A stretch of DNA of 64,000 bases from positions 186,001 to 250,000 of the forward strand of contig JADZCT010000029.1 of NCBI GenBank assembly GCA_020851455.1, given 5' to 3'. The notes under the pieces were generated by a model. That model did no database searches. It was not told the origin of the DNA and saw only the letters and a list, made by a program, of their open reading frames with translations. This document shows positions 55,124 to 64,000 of the stretch, in pieces. The translations under genes and the position numbers were made by a program. This stretch comes from Gemmatimonadaceae bacterium. GTDB lineage: Bacteria > Gemmatimonadota > Gemmatimonadetes > Gemmatimonadales > Gemmatimonadaceae. Every line of letters starts with the position of its first letter. The first letter of the stretch is position 1.

Positions 55124-55523
55124 ACGCGTCGGACCGCGCGCGATCGTTGCCGGCCACGGCGATTTCGGTGTGGCGATGGTGGACGTCGTGCGTCGGATCA
55201 CCGGCGACGCGAACGCGCTGCGCGCCGTGAGTGGGCAGGGCCTCGATGCCGGGGGAATCGAACGCGCCATCCGCGCTGCGGCCGAGGAACTCGGCGCGCA
55301 TGTGGTGTTCACGGATCTGCCCGCTGGAAGCTGCACGACTGCCGCGCGGCGCGTCGCCCGGGAGACGCCGGGCCTGGTCGTCGTCACCGGCGCCTCGGTG
55401 CCGATGCTCCTCGATTACCTCCTCGGCGAAGGCACAGGCGTTGAAGCCCTTCAGCGCGCAGCCGAGCGTGCCCGCGATGCGATTCTCGTATTTGGCGGGC
55501 GAGAGGGCCGGGATGTCCATTGA
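55110..55523 (+). CDS. PTS EIIA component, mannose family
   Basis: 137-residue cytoplasmic phosphotransferase subunit. The phosphorylated His is H16 in IVAGHGDFG. An alpha/beta fold with VVFTDLPAGSCTTAARRVA and TGASVPMLLDYLLG is typical of ManX-IIA/Fru-type EIIA-man. ATG at 55110 overlaps hprK by 14 bases. It receives phosphate from HPr and passes it to EIIB of the next gene, which overlaps its end by 11 bases. The sugar is unknown. Confidence 0.9.
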   Translation: MTMSERVGPRAIVAGHGDFGVAMVDVVRRITGDANALRAVSGQGLDAGGIERAIRAAAEELGAHVVFTDLPAGSCTTAARRVARETPGLVVVTGASVPMLLDYLLGEGTGVEALQRAAERARDAILVFGGREGRDVH

Positions 55524-56001
55524 GGTCTATCGCATTGACGACCGGCTGGTGCACGGCCAGGTGGTCGTCGGCTGGGGCCAGCCGCTGGCGCTGAGGTTCA
55601 TCGTGCTGGTGGACGACGCAATCGTGCAGAGCGACTGGGAGCGCGAGCTCTACCGCATGGGAACACCGCCGGAAATGGATCTGTTCGTCGAGAGCGTGGA
55701 GTCGTGCGCCCTGCGGCTTCCCGAGTTCGACTCGCGCGCTGACCCGGGTCTCCTCGTCGCGCCTGACGTGGCCACGATGGCCCGCCTCTGCAGCATGGCG
55801 CCCGGCATCCGGCAGGTGAACGTCGGCGGGATCCATCACGTCGCGGGCCGCGTCCCGCGGTTGCCATACGTCTTCCTGTCACCCGCCGAGGAGGCGGGAC
55901 TCAGGGCGCTTGCCGCGACGGGCGTCGCGATCTCGGCCCAGGATGTTCCGGGAGCCGATGCGGTTCCCCTCGACGACCTCCTCGCAAGGGACGGCTCCTG
56001 A
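55513..56001 (+). CDS. PTS EIIB component, mannose/sorbose family
   Basis: 162 residues. The phosphorylated His is H14 in RIDDRLVHGQVVVGWG, a clear family signature. NVGGIHHVAGRVPRLPYVFLSPAEEAGLRALAATG is the conserved second half. The ATG lies 11 bases inside the EIIA gene, and the stop overlaps the EIIC ATG by one base. Together with EIIA it forms the soluble relay of a mannose-type permease. Confidence 0.93.
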   Translation: MSIEVYRIDDRLVHGQVVVGWGQPLALRFIVLVDDAIVQSDWERELYRMGTPPEMDLFVESVESCALRLPEFDSRADPGLLVAPDVATMARLCSMAPGIRQVNVGGIHHVAGRVPRLPYVFLSPAEEAGLRALAATGVAISAQDVPGADAVPLDDLLARDGS

Positions 56002-56684
56002 TGAGCCCGGCCCAGGCGCTCCTGCTGGTCGCGATCGGCGTTGTGTGCGCTCTCGATACCGTGAGCGTCGGGCAGACGATGATCTCGCGCCCGATCGTTT
56101 CGGCCACGCTCGCCGGCGCGGTGCTCGGAGCGGCGGAGCAGGGGGTGGTGGCAGGCGCCGTGCTCGAGCTGTTCGCACTCGAGACGATGCCGTTCGGCGC
56201 CAGCCGCTATCCAGAGTGGGGGCCAGCCGGCGTCGGCGCCGGGGCCGCGTACGCGCTTGGCGGTGCGGGGGTGCCTGGTTCGCTCCCGCTCGCCGTGATC
56301 TGCGGGCTCGTCATAGCCGGGCTTGGCTCGATCTCCATGGTGTGGCACAGGCGGCTTGTCGGGCGACTCGCCGGGTCGTTGCGCGTTCCCCTCGCGGCGG
56401 GCTCGGCCGAGGCGGTCACCCGCCTGCACCTGATGGGCGTTGCGTCCGATTTCTGGCGCGGCTTCGCCGTGTCGGCGATTGGCCTCGCGCTTGCGCTGGT
56501 TCTCGTCGCCAGCGTGCTCCCGGCATGGCGCGCGCCGTACGGCCCATCCATCGCGTGGGCGCTGATTTCGGCGGTCGCCGTCGGGGGATTCGCCGCTGCA
56601 CGGTCGGCCCTGCCCGTTCCGCGCGGGCGCTGGTACCTCGCTGCTGGCGTCGCGATCGGCCTTTACCTGGCGGCGCGCAGATGA
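56001..56684 (+). CDS. PTS EIIC component, mannose/sorbose family, shortened
   Basis: 227 residues with about six hydrophobic helices, of the sorbose-IIC type (DTVSVGQTMISRPIVSATLAGAVLGAAEQGVVAGAVLEL). Known EIIC-man proteins are about 250-270 residues, so it is short. The conserved LxxFxxxxVGxxRYPEWGPAGV pattern is present as MPFGASRYPEWGPAGV. It should form the membrane channel with EIID, but loss of length raises the chance of altered transport. ATG overlaps EIIB by one base and EIID by four. Confidence 0.85.
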   Translation: MSPAQALLLVAIGVVCALDTVSVGQTMISRPIVSATLAGAVLGAAEQGVVAGAVLELFALETMPFGASRYPEWGPAGVGAGAAYALGGAGVPGSLPLAVICGLVIAGLGSISMVWHRRLVGRLAGSLRVPLAAGSAEAVTRLHLMGVASDFWRGFAVSAIGLALALVLVASVLPAWRAPYGPSIAWALISAVAVGGFAAARSALPVPRGRWYLAAGVAIGLYLAARR

Positions 56685-57442
56685 CCGCCAGCGTGCCGCC
56701 CCTTCCGCTTCGCACGCGGCTGCTGATCCTTGCGCGGCTCCTCACGCTCCAGGGGTCGTACAACTACGAGACGATGGTCGGGAACGGCATTGCCTTCGCC
56801 ATGGAGCCAGCGCTGCGGCTCCTTCCCGGGGGCCGCGGCGGCGACGCGTACCGCGCTGCAATGGCGCGCGAGAGCCGGTACTTCAACGCGCACCCGTACA
56901 TGGCGGCGATGGCTGTCGGCGCGCTGGCCCGGGCGGAACTCGCGCTCGAGGATCCCGGGCGGATCGAGCGGTTCCGCACGGCCGCGTGCGGCCCGCTCGG
57001 AGGTGTGGGCGACCGCCTCGTCTGGGCTGGATGGCTTCCGCTGTGCTCCCTGCTTGCCCTCCTTTGCTTCGGGCTCGGGGCATCGCCGGGTGCCGTGGTC
57101 GCCACTTTCCTCCTGCTCTACAACGCCGGCCACGTGGCCCTCCGTGTCTGGGCGCTCGATGCCGGATGGCGCTCCGGACTCGCGTGCGGCCCGGCGCTGG
57201 GCAGGCCCGTGTTCCGTAACGGGCCCGCGATTCTCGCGCGCGCGGGGGCCGTGGTTGGGGGGGCCGCAATCCCGCTGGTGGTCGCCGGGGCGTCCGGCGC
57301 GCGGCTGCCGGGCGTCGTGGTCATTGGTGCCGTTGGCGCTGCAGGCGCGGTGGCGCTCGCTGCGTCGGGCGGCCGCGTGCCTGGCTGGAGAGCCGCCCTT
57401 CTCTTCCTCCTGCTCGCCGCGGTCGCGGCACTGGTGGTCTGA
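56681..57442 (+). CDS. PTS EIID component, mannose family
   Basis: 253 residues. A conserved N-terminal part LLTLQGSYNYETMVGNGIAFAMEPALRLL and ESRYFNAHPYMAAMAVGALARAE is clear EIID-man (usually about 270-300 residues). PLGGVGDRLVWAGWLPLCSLLAL follows, then several hydrophobic helices and a very Ala/Gly-rich end. ATG overlaps EIIC; the stop shares one base with the HPr ATG. Confidence 0.88.
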   Translation: MTASVPPLPLRTRLLILARLLTLQGSYNYETMVGNGIAFAMEPALRLLPGGRGGDAYRAAMARESRYFNAHPYMAAMAVGALARAELALEDPGRIERFRTAACGPLGGVGDRLVWAGWLPLCSLLALLCFGLGASPGAVVATFLLLYNAGHVALRVWALDAGWRSGLACGPALGRPVFRNGPAILARAGAVVGGAAIPLVVAGASGARLPGVVVIGAVGAAGAVALAASGGRVPGWRAALLFLLLAAVAALVV

Positions 57443-57711
57443 TGGTAGCAGAGCGGGCTGTCGTCGTGAAGAACCGGGCAGGCATTCACGCCCGGCCGTC
57501 GTCGGAGATAGTGAAGACGGCGGCGCGGTTCGCGTCGAGTGTCACGCTGGCGCTCGACGGGCTCGAGGTGAATGCGAAGAGCATCATGGGGGTGATGATG
57601 CTCGCCGCACCCTTCGGCGCCACGGTGACGCTCCGCGCAGCGGGCGAAGATGCCGAGGCGGCGGTCAATGCCATGGCGGAACTGTTCGCATCCGGCTTCC
57701 GGGAGGCCTGA
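57442..57711 (+). CDS. ptsH: Phosphocarrier protein HPr
   Basis: 89-residue carrier between EI and EIIA. The EI-phosphorylated His is H16 in GIHARPS. S47 in NAKSIMGVM corresponds to Ser46, the HprK target of Firmicutes, and is embedded in the same MMLAA context. So both PEP-dependent and ATP-dependent phosphorylation should be possible. ATG overlaps the EIID stop by one base and is two bases from ptsI. Confidence 0.95.
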   Translation: MVAERAVVVKNRAGIHARPSSEIVKTAARFASSVTLALDGLEVNAKSIMGVMMLAAPFGATVTLRAAGEDAEAAVNAMAELFASGFREA

Positions 57712-57713
57712 CC

Positions 57714-59468
57714 GTGCCCAGAACCCTCTTGCGCGGGATCCCGGCGTCGCCCGGTATCGTGATCGGGCCAGTCCATCTCCTGCGATGGGAGGTGCCAGAG
57801 GTGCCGGCCGACGTAATAGACCCGGCCGATATTCCATCCGAGACGGAACGGCTTCGCATCGCCCTGGCCCGGACCATCGAGCGGCTTCGCGTCCTCCGGG
57901 AGCGGGCGGTTCGCGACGCGGGAGCCGCCGAGGCAGCGATCTTCGACGTCCAGGTCACGATCGTCCAGGACGAGGAGCTCGTGGGCCGCGCCATGGACCT
58001 GGTCGCCCAGCAGTTCACGGCGGAGCGCGCGTTCGACGTCGTGATGCACGACTGGCGCGAGCACTACGCCCGCTCGCCCCACGCGATGGTGCGCGAGAGG
58101 GTCAGCGACCTGGTTGATGTCCACATCCGCGTGCTCACGATCCTCATGGATCTTCCGGACCGTGACCCGGTGGACCTCCCGGATGGCGCCAACGCGGTCC
58201 TCGTCACGCGCGAGCTCACGCCAAGCCTCACGCTCCAGCTCGACCGCCGCCGCATCGCCGCGATTGCCACCGACTTCGGAACGCGCACGTCGCATGTGGC
58301 GATCCTCGCGAGGTCGCTGGGCCTTCCCGCCGTTGTTGGCCTGCTCGACGCCACCAGCCGGCTGCGAAGCGGCGAGTCCATCATCCTCGACGGTACCGCG
58401 GGCACGATCGTCATGCGCCCCACGGAGGCGGAGCTGCACGCGGCCAACGTGCGCCGCCAGCGGGAGGTCGCCGAGGATGCGGACCTGGCAGCCCTGGCCT
58501 CGATGGAGGCCATCACGCAGGATGGCGTCCGCATCCAGCTCTTCGCGAATGTTGACCTCCCCGACGAAGCCGCCGAGGCGGCTGCGAACGGAGCCGAGGG
58601 AGTCGGACTGATGCGGACCGAGTTCCTTGTCGTTGGCCGCGCGGCCATGCCGACCGAGGACGAACAGTACGAGGCCTACGCTGGCGTGGTGCGCGCGTTC
58701 CCCGGCAAGCCGGTGATCATCCGGACCTTTGACGTCGGCGGCGACAAGCTCCCCGTGGGCGGATTTCCCTCCGAACCAAACCCGTTCCTCGGCTGGCGCG
58801 CGATCAGGATGTGCCTCGACCAGCCGGGCATCTTCAAGACGCAACTCCGCGCCCTCCTCCGCGTTGCCACGCTGGGCGACGTGCGCATCAACCTCCCGCT
58901 TGTGGTGAGCGTGGACGAGGTCCGGCAGGCGAAGGGGCTGCTTGCCGCGGCCGCGGCGGAACTCGCCGCCGGCGGCATCCCACACCGCGCCGACGTCCCC
59001 GTCGGGATAATGGTCGAGACCCCGGCGGCAGCCGTCCTTGCCGACGTCCTCGCCCACGACGTGGCCTTCTTCTCGATCGGCACCAATGACCTCGTGCAGT
59101 ACACCCTCGCCGTTGACCGCGGGAACGCTGCGATGGCGTCGCGCTACACGCCCCTCCACCCGGCGGTGCTCCAGCTCATCAGGCGGACGTGCGAGGTCGC
59201 CGATCGCACCGGCGTGGAAGTGGGAGTATGCGGCGAGATGGCTTCGGAGCCCCTGATGGCCTTCGCGCTCGTGGGGCTCGGGATCAGGCAGTTGAGCGTC
59301 AACCCGTTCTCCCTGTCGCGCGTCAAACGCCTTGTTCGCCACGTTCGCGCTACGGCGGCGCGCGAGGCCGCGGAGGCGGCTATCGCTGCTGGAACCGCGG
59401 TGGAAGCCGAGCGGGCGCTGAGGGAACGGCTCGCCGCCGAATCCCCTGCCGAGTTCCACGACTCCTGA
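57714..59468 (+). CDS. ptsI: PEP-protein phosphotransferase enzyme I PtsI
   Basis: First enzyme of the PTS relay; it takes phosphate from PEP and gives it to HPr. 584 residues. [17 protein letters not shown] opens the N-terminal domain. The phosphorylated His is H194 in [24 protein letters not shown]. The PEP-binding barrel has [44 protein letters not shown] and the active-site Cys in [14 protein letters not shown] start two bases after ptsH. It completes a one-operon relay. Confidence 0.95.
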   Translation: MPRTLLRGIPASPGIVIGPVHLLRWEVPEVPADVIDPADIPSETERLRIALARTIERLRVLRERAVRDAGAAEAAIFDVQVTIVQDEELVGRAMDLVAQQFTAERAFDVVMHDWREHYARSPHAMVRERVSDLVDVHIRVLTILMDLPDRDPVDLPDGANAVLVTRELTPSLTLQLDRRRIAAIATDFGTRTSHVAILARSLGLPAVVGLLDATSRLRSGESIILDGTAGTIVMRPTEAELHAANVRRQREVAEDADLAALASMEAITQDGVRIQLFANVDLPDEAAEAAANGAEGVGLMRTEFLVVGRAAMPTEDEQYEAYAGVVRAFPGKPVIIRTFDVGGDKLPVGGFPSEPNPFLGWRAIRMCLDQPGIFKTQLRALLRVATLGDVRINLPLVVSVDEVRQAKGLLAAAAAELAAGGIPHRADVPVGIMVETPAAAVLADVLAHDVAFFSIGTNDLVQYTLAVDRGNAAMASRYTPLHPAVLQLIRRTCEVADRTGVEVGVCGEMASEPLMAFALVGLGIRQLSVNPFSLSRVKRLVRHVRATAAREAAEAAIAAGTAVEAERALRERLAAESPAEFHDS

Positions 59469-59544
59469 GCGCTGGCCGTGTGCCGACGGCAGTGCGCACG
59501 GTATGTTTCATAGTTTACCCCCGGTTCCCGTCACTCCCACAACA

Positions 59545-60720
59545 GTGAACCACACACACCTCTTCACGTCAGAGTCAGTCACCGAAGGCCATCCCGACAA
59601 GGTGGCCGACCAGATATCGGACTCGGTGCTCGATGCAATCATGGCGCTCGATCCGTCCGCGCGCGTTGCGTGCGAAACGATGGTCACTACCGGGCTCGCG
59701 ACGATCTTCGGCGAGATCACGACCACGGCGTATGTGCACCTCCCCCAGCTCGTGCGCGAGACCATCCGCAAGATCGGCTACACCGAGGCCGGCTTCGGTT
59801 TCGATGCCAACACCTGTGCGGTGATGTCAACGATTGACCAGCAGTCGAGCGACATTGCGAAGGGAGTGGACACCGGCGGCGCCGGCGACCAGGGGATGAT
59901 GTTCGGCTACGCCTGCGACGAGACCGAGGAACTGATGCCGCTCCCCATCACGCTTGCTCACAAGCTCGCGCGCGGCCTCGCCGAGCGCCGGCGCGACCGC
60001 ACGCTGCCTTGGCTGCGCCCCGACGGCAAGACCCAGGTCACGGTGCGCTACGAAGGCGGCGCGCCTGTCGAAGTTGACACCGTCGTGATCTCGACGCAGC
60101 ACGCCGACCACGTCGGCAACAGGACTATCTCGCAAGCAGTCCGCCGGGAGATCATTGACGCCGTCATTCCCCGCGAACTGCGCAGCCGCGGAATGAAAGT
60201 GCACATCAATCCCACAGGGCGCTTCGTCATCGGTGGCCCGCACGGCGACGCGGGCCTCACGGGGCGGAAGATCATCGTTGACACCTACGGCGGCATGGGC
60301 CGCCACGGCGGCGGCGCGTTCAGCGGCAAGGATCCGTCGAAGGTTGACCGCTCGGCCTGCTACGCCGCCCGCTGGGTAGCCAAGAATATCGTTGCCGCAA
60401 AGCTCGCGCGCCGCTGCGAGGTGCAGGTGGCATACGCAATCGGCGTCGCGCGACCCGTCTCGATCATGGTTGACACCTTCGGCACGGCAGCCGTGGATGA
60501 AGGCCTCATCATGCGGGCGGTGGAGGCGGTCTTCGACCTCACGCCCAAGGGAATTGACGGTGCCCTCGACCTGCGTAACCCGATCTACGGCGACACGGCG
60601 GCTTACGGCCACTTCGGGCGAGTCAGCGAACGGGCGGTCCGTCACGGGAAAAAGGTTACGTTGTTTACGTGGGAGCGCACTGACAAGGTGGCCGCACTCA
60701 AACGTGCGATCCGCCGCTGA
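59545..60720 (+). CDS. metK: S-adenosylmethionine synthetase MetK
   Basis: Makes SAM from methionine and ATP. About 391 residues from the GTG at 59545 ([22 protein letters not shown]). The ATG at 59503 would add 14 residues, but that stretch is AT-rich (TATGTTTCATAGTTTA) and looks like leader DNA, while the family usually begins two residues before HLFTSES. Later motifs are [15 protein letters not shown] and [26 protein letters not shown]. No SAM riboswitch-like element fits in the short upstream spacer. Confidence 0.96.
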   Translation: MNHTHLFTSESVTEGHPDKVADQISDSVLDAIMALDPSARVACETMVTTGLATIFGEITTTAYVHLPQLVRETIRKIGYTEAGFGFDANTCAVMSTIDQQSSDIAKGVDTGGAGDQGMMFGYACDETEELMPLPITLAHKLARGLAERRRDRTLPWLRPDGKTQVTVRYEGGAPVEVDTVVISTQHADHVGNRTISQAVRREIIDAVIPRELRSRGMKVHINPTGRFVIGGPHGDAGLTGRKIIVDTYGGMGRHGGGAFSGKDPSKVDRSACYAARWVAKNIVAAKLARRCEVQVAYAIGVARPVSIMVDTFGTAAVDEGLIMRAVEAVFDLTPKGIDGALDLRNPIYGDTAAYGHFGRVSERAVRHGKKVTLFTWERTDKVAALKRAIRR

Positions 60721-60762
60721 GCGGCGGGCAAGGCATGCCGGCGGCCGTGCCCGGGAGGCGCC

Positions 60763-61299
60763 GTGGTGGAAGTCTATGTGTCGAAACTCGGCCACGACGG
60801 CCAGCAGAAGGCGTTCGTCGTGGTCCTGCAGGAGCGCGACGGCATGCGCGTCCTGCCGATCTGGATCGGCAGGCCGGAGGCCGAGTCCATCGCTGCGCAG
60901 ATGCACGACATTCCGCGCGAGCGCCCGATGACGCATGACCTCGTCAAGTCGCTCGTCACCTCGCTCGGCGCGACGCTCACCCGCGTGGTGGTCACGCAAG
61001 TCGTCGCCCATACGTACCACGCGGAGATGCACCTCGACCGAGGCGGCGAATCGTACGTCGTGGACGCGCGACCATCCGACGCGATCGCAATTGCGTTGCG
61101 CCTGGGCGCGCCTCTGTTCGCCGCCGCCGACCTGCTCGCCGAGTATGAGCAGGTTGCGTCCGATGCGGAGGACGGGCCTCAGCCGTCGGTCGAGGAGCGG
61201 AGCGACGCCGCAGCCGCCGAGTCGGAGACCTACGCCGAGAACCTGCGTCGCCACCTCGAGCGGATGAAGCCCGAGGACTTCGGCAAGTTCTCCGCGTAG
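60763..61299 (+). CDS. Bifunctional nuclease-family protein (DUF151)
   Basis: 178 residues. VVLQERDGMRVLPIWIGRPEAESIAAQM and SYVVDARPSDAIAIALRLGAPLFAAADLL are the DUF151/BFN hallmark, a fold with reported DNase/RNase activity in some members. An acidic C-terminal tail (about 130-178) is variable. GTG start 42 bases after metK and before a secreted-protein gene. Biological role in this organism unknown. Confidence 0.88.
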   Translation: MVEVYVSKLGHDGQQKAFVVVLQERDGMRVLPIWIGRPEAESIAAQMHDIPRERPMTHDLVKSLVTSLGATLTRVVVTQVVAHTYHAEMHLDRGGESYVVDARPSDAIAIALRLGAPLFAAADLLAEYEQVASDAEDGPQPSVEERSDAAAAESETYAENLRRHLERMKPEDFGKFSA

Positions 61300-61305
61300 C
61301 CCCGC

Positions 61306-62415
61306 GTGCTCCGGAACGTGGCTGGCGTGGCGCTGCGGCTGAGTGGCGTCGCGCTGCTGGCCCTCGGGACCGCGGGCGCGGGCCGCGGGCAGTCCCGCTC
61401 CGTGCCGGCGCCCGGCGTCGGCGCGATTTCGCCGCAGCCGAAAGCCACGGCGCAGCCGAAAACCACGCCCGCAAAGAGCGCGGAAGCGCATCACCAGGAA
61501 GTGGCCGGTCGCGTCTACGTGCTGCGCGACGGGCGCGATGTCAACCTCGGCGGCGCGTGGGTCACGCTCCATCGCGTTGGCGCGTCGGACGCCGGGCCGG
61601 TGGACTCCGTGCGCAGCGACTCGCGCGGCCGCTTCAGGTTCATCGTCGCAGACTCGCTCGACGGCTCGATCGCCTATTTCGTATCGGCGCCTTGGGCCGG
61701 GCTCACCAACTTCTCCGCGCGGATTTCAACCGAAGCGGGGCTCGGCAGCCCGGTGGATCTGGCCCTGTACGACACGACTAGCACCGGCCCTCCTGTTCCG
61801 GTCGCCAGTCGCCACATCGTCGTCGGCGCCCCGCGCGTTGACGGAACCCGCACCGTCAATGAACTGTTCGTGCTGCTCAACGGGAGTGGCCGCACCAGGA
61901 TCAGCTCCGCGCACCGCCCGTCGTTCGATGCCGCGCTGCCCGATGGCGTGATGAATGCGCGGAGCGGCGACGGGGATATTCCCGCCGCGGCACTGAGCTT
62001 CTCCGCCGGCCAGGTGCGTGCGTCTGCGCCGATTCCGCCGGGCGCCACACGCGTCGCTATCGAGTACGACCTCGCCCGCGGCGCCGGGCGACTCTCAGTG
62101 CCGCCAAACCGCGGCAGTGACCTGGTCGAAATCCTCGTCGAGGATTCCGCCGGTGTTGCCAGCGGGCCGGGCCTTCGTGAAGAAGCGCCCGCCGCCGCGA
62201 GCGGGCGATTGTTCCGCCGCTTTCTTGCAAACAACGCCCCCGACACGGCCCGCTTCGCGATCCTGCTGCCCGCCCCGCGCGCCGCGAGCGGAGCCGATCC
62301 GGTGCTCGTCGTCGTCGGCGTGGTAGGTGTGGTGCTGGCCGGCGTGCTGTTCATCTCGATCCGCCGGGCCGACGAGCGTACGAGGTCGGCGTCGCGTGAG
62401 CGAGCGAGTTCCTGA
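61306..62415 (+). CDS. Secreted or membrane-anchored protein with carboxypeptidase-regulatory-like domain
   Basis: 369 residues. Signal peptide-like N-terminus (GVALRLSGVALLALGTAGAGRGQ), a Lys/Pro/Ala-rich spacer and then GRVYVLRDGRDVNLGGAWVTLHRV...RGRFRFIVADS, an Ig-like regulatory domain used by TonB-linked receptors and surface proteins. The middle is beta-rich. A C-terminal transmembrane helix (LVVVGVVGVVLAGVLFISI) precedes a basic/Ser tail. GTG start six bases after the DUF151 gene. It may act in envelope or receptor function; no precise role known. Confidence 0.75.
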   Translation: MLRNVAGVALRLSGVALLALGTAGAGRGQSRSVPAPGVGAISPQPKATAQPKTTPAKSAEAHHQEVAGRVYVLRDGRDVNLGGAWVTLHRVGASDAGPVDSVRSDSRGRFRFIVADSLDGSIAYFVSAPWAGLTNFSARISTEAGLGSPVDLALYDTTSTGPPVPVASRHIVVGAPRVDGTRTVNELFVLLNGSGRTRISSAHRPSFDAALPDGVMNARSGDGDIPAAALSFSAGQVRASAPIPPGATRVAIEYDLARGAGRLSVPPNRGSDLVEILVEDSAGVASGPGLREEAPAAASGRLFRRFLANNAPDTARFAILLPAPRAASGADPVLVVVGVVGVVLAGVLFISIRRADERTRSASRERASS

Positions 62416-62628
62416 ACGGGAGATGAACACGCTCGCGCGCGCGTTCATGAGCAACCTTGCGCGTGCGCGGCACGCGAATAACCTGTTAACAGCCCCCCGA
62501 CGATTGGTGCCGCCGGCAGCCGATGCAACTCAGCGCTGTGCGTCGAGGGAGCGTTCGGTGCTGGCGGCCCACGCCGCGATGACCCCACTCCTGGAGCGTC
62601 GTCGCATAACGCAGTGCTGGGAGGTCAA

Positions 62629-64000
62629 ATGAAGGCTTGGCAACGTTTCCTGCTGCCCCGGATTGGAGGCTTGGCCGTGGCAGCGTCCACCGCGGCCGCC
62701 CAGGGCGGCACCATCAACGGCAGAGTTACGACGGACGCGGGCGCGCCGCTCCAGCTCGTCTCGGTGTCGGCCCCGGAACACAGCGTCGGCGCCTACACTC
62801 GGGATGATGGCACCTATTCCATCACGATCCCGGCGGCGCGCTTCACCGCCGCCACACTCAACGTGACGGTCACGGCGCGCCGCGTAGGCTACGCGCCCAC
62901 GACGGTCGTCGTCTCGCTCGCGCGCGGCGGCACGGCCACGCAGGACTTTATCCTTACCGCGCTGCCTAGCCAGCTGACGGGCGTCGTGATCACCGCACTG
63001 GGCGTCGAGAAGGAGAAGAGCCAGCTTGGCACCGCGCAGACACAGCTCTCAACCTCCGAGCTGACCACGTCGCAGGATCCATCCCTGGTCAACCTGCTGT
63101 CAGGCAAGGTCTCGGGCGTGATGATCGCCGGTGCCGGCACGCAGGAAGGATCGGCGAACATCCGCATCCGCGGATCGAACTCGATCACGGGAAACAATGA
63201 GCCGCTCTGGATCGTGGACGGCGTACCGATCCTCAACATCAACCGCGGCAGCGGCCCGAACGGAACCGGTGCGACAAGCGGCGGCGGCGCCGACTTCGGC
63301 AGCGTCATCAGCGACCTCAACCCCGAGGATATCGCCACGATGACCGTGCTCAAGGGGCCGAACGCGGCAGCGCTGTACGGCTCGCGCGCCGCCAACGGCG
63401 TGATCGTCGTCACGACCAAGCGCGGCTCGGCCAGCGCCGGCAAGATCGTGACCAACATCAGCACCGACTACTCGTTCCAGACGCCGGGCGTCTTTCCCTC
63501 GTACCAGAACCTGTACGGGCAGGGCGCGGGCGGTCAGTTCAAGTTCGTGGACGGCATGGGCGGCGGCATCCAGGACGGCAACGACCAGAGTTACGGACCG
63601 CGCCTGAATGGTCAGGCCATAGACCAGTTCACCGGCAAGGCGATGCCATGGGTCGCGCATCCCAACAATGTCGCGAGCTTCTTCAACGTGGGTCGGCAGC
63701 TCAACACCAACATCTCGTTCTCGGGCGGCAACGACCGCTCGACCGTCCGGCTCGCATTCGGCAACGAGAACGTTGACGGGATGATCCCGAACAGCTTCTG
63801 GCGGAAGTTCAACGCCAACCTCAACGGCAGCGTCGCCGTCACGCCGAAATTTTCCGTGCAGGCCGCGGGCCAATACATCCGTAACGAAGGGCTCAACCGG
63901 CCGGGCACCGGCTACAACACCGGTATCCTCGAGCAGTTCACGTGGTTCGGGCGGCAAGTGGATATGGCCGCGCTCAAGGCCAGGCAGTACAACGACGACG
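62629..64000 (+). CDS. SusC/RagA-type TonB-dependent receptor (5' part)
   Basis: Partial: 457 codons read before the window ends, no in-frame stop. A GGGAGG at 62619-62624 sits four bases before the ATG. The signal peptide ends near STAAAQ. A CarboxypepD_reg-like domain (about 25-115: GTINGRVTTDAGAPLQ...YTRDDGTYSITIP) is followed by a TonB-box-like stretch (QLTGVVITALGVEKEKSQLG). The plug domain has VNLLSGKVSGVMIAGAG, IRIRGSNSITGNNEPLWIVDGVPI and VLKGPNAAALYGSRAANGVIVVTTKRG, all strong SusC hallmarks. A SusD-like lipoprotein gene is expected downstream. The 213-bp spacer before it shows no clear promoter. Confidence 0.93.
   Translation, partial: MKAWQRFLLPRIGGLAVAASTAAAQGGTINGRVTTDAGAPLQLVSVSAPEHSVGAYTRDDGTYSITIPAARFTAATLNVTVTARRVGYAPTTVVVSLARGGTATQDFILTALPSQLTGVVITALGVEKEKSQLGTAQTQLSTSELTTSQDPSLVNLLSGKVSGVMIAGAGTQEGSANIRIRGSNSITGNNEPLWIVDGVPILNINRGSGPNGTGATSGGGADFGSVISDLNPEDIATMTVLKGPNAAALYGSRAANGVIVVTTKRGSASAGKIVTNISTDYSFQTPGVFPSYQNLYGQGAGGQFKFVDGMGGGIQDGNDQSYGPRLNGQAIDQFTGKAMPWVAHPNNVASFFNVGRQLNTNISFSGGNDRSTVRLAFGNENVDGMIPNSFWRKFNANLNGSVAVTPKFSVQAAGQYIRNEGLNRPGTGYNTGILEQFTWFGRQVDMAALKARQYNDD

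Noticed and set aside
59469..59544. SAM riboswitch upstream of metK
   Set aside because: Only about 75 bases are available and no SAM-I or SAM-II-like paired elements are visible.
62327..62632. Possible 101-residue plus-strand gene in the spacer before the receptor
   Set aside because: It begins inside the preceding gene, overlaps the receptor's ribosome-binding site and start, and has no domain or signal sequence.

Overview
The window looks like chromosomal core DNA of a high-GC, Gram-negative-type bacterium, most likely a member of Gemmatimonadota. This placement is inference. It rests on the very high GC and frequent GTG starts, meso-diaminopimelate-type MurE, many predicted outer-membrane proteins and TPR proteins, a SusC/RagA-type TonB-dependent receptor, and a mannose-family PTS operon headed by hprK. 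I saw no insertion sequence, phage gene, CRISPR array or rRNA. No gene-free stretch exceeds 300 bases. The longest spacers are about 230 bp before ftsZ and about 210 bp before the last gene. All genes but one (mazG) lie on the + strand, and most neighbours overlap by a few bases.

Layout. 1-4.8 kb: chemotaxis adaptation and coupling genes (cheR, cheD, cheB, a CheW-like protein), followed by a TPR protein and an HExxH membrane peptidase. 4.8-7.1 kb: a consensus promoter, a 56-residue membrane protein, tRNA-Val(TAC), a secreted TPR protein and a strong hairpin. 7.1-23.4 kb: the division and cell-wall (dcw) cluster in the order rsmH-ftsL-ftsI-murE-murF-mraY-murD-ftsW-murG-murC-ftsQ-ftsA-ftsZ, closed by a terminator-like hairpin. 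23.5-29.7 kb: an unrecognised membrane protein, ftsY, recG and asnS. 29.7-33.3 kb: mazG, divergent from alr-deoB-cdd. 33.3-38.4 kb: a lipoprotein/outer-membrane pair, a receiver-histidine kinase and miaB. 38.5-46.1 kb: comEC, fbp, a B12-domain-less acyl-CoA mutase subunit, a small barrel protein, an FmdB-type zinc ribbon and argS. 46.2-53.0 kb: a PfkB-type kinase, purM, an outer-membrane protein, the riboflavin genes ribD-ribE-ribBA-ribH, and nusB. 53.0-59.5 kb: a glycosyltransferase, then hprK and a complete PTS phosphorelay (EIIA, EIIB, EIIC, EIID, HPr, EI). 59.5-64 kb: metK, a DUF151 nuclease-family protein, a secreted regulatory-like-domain protein and the 5' part of a SusC-type receptor that runs off the window.

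How the genes fit together. The dcw cluster supplies lipid II synthesis (murC-F, mraY, murG) and the divisome that uses it (ftsL, ftsI, ftsW, ftsQ, ftsA, ftsZ). MurB and Ddl must be encoded elsewhere, while Alr provides D-Ala precursor from within the window. HprK, with an HPr that keeps both the His and the regulatory Ser, points to ATP- and PEP-dependent control of a mannose-type permease whose membrane subunits are short.

The most unusual signal is compositional. The palindrome RTCGAY (ATCGAC, GTCGAC, ATCGAT, GTCGAT) is almost missing. Reading by eye I found one copy in 64 kb, in a short spacer between genes, although the related contexts RTCGAR, YTCGAY and YTCGAR are common throughout. 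Ile-Asp is written ATTGAC or ATAGAC, and Val-Asp GTTGAC or GTGGAC. This fits restriction or methylation pressure on that site.
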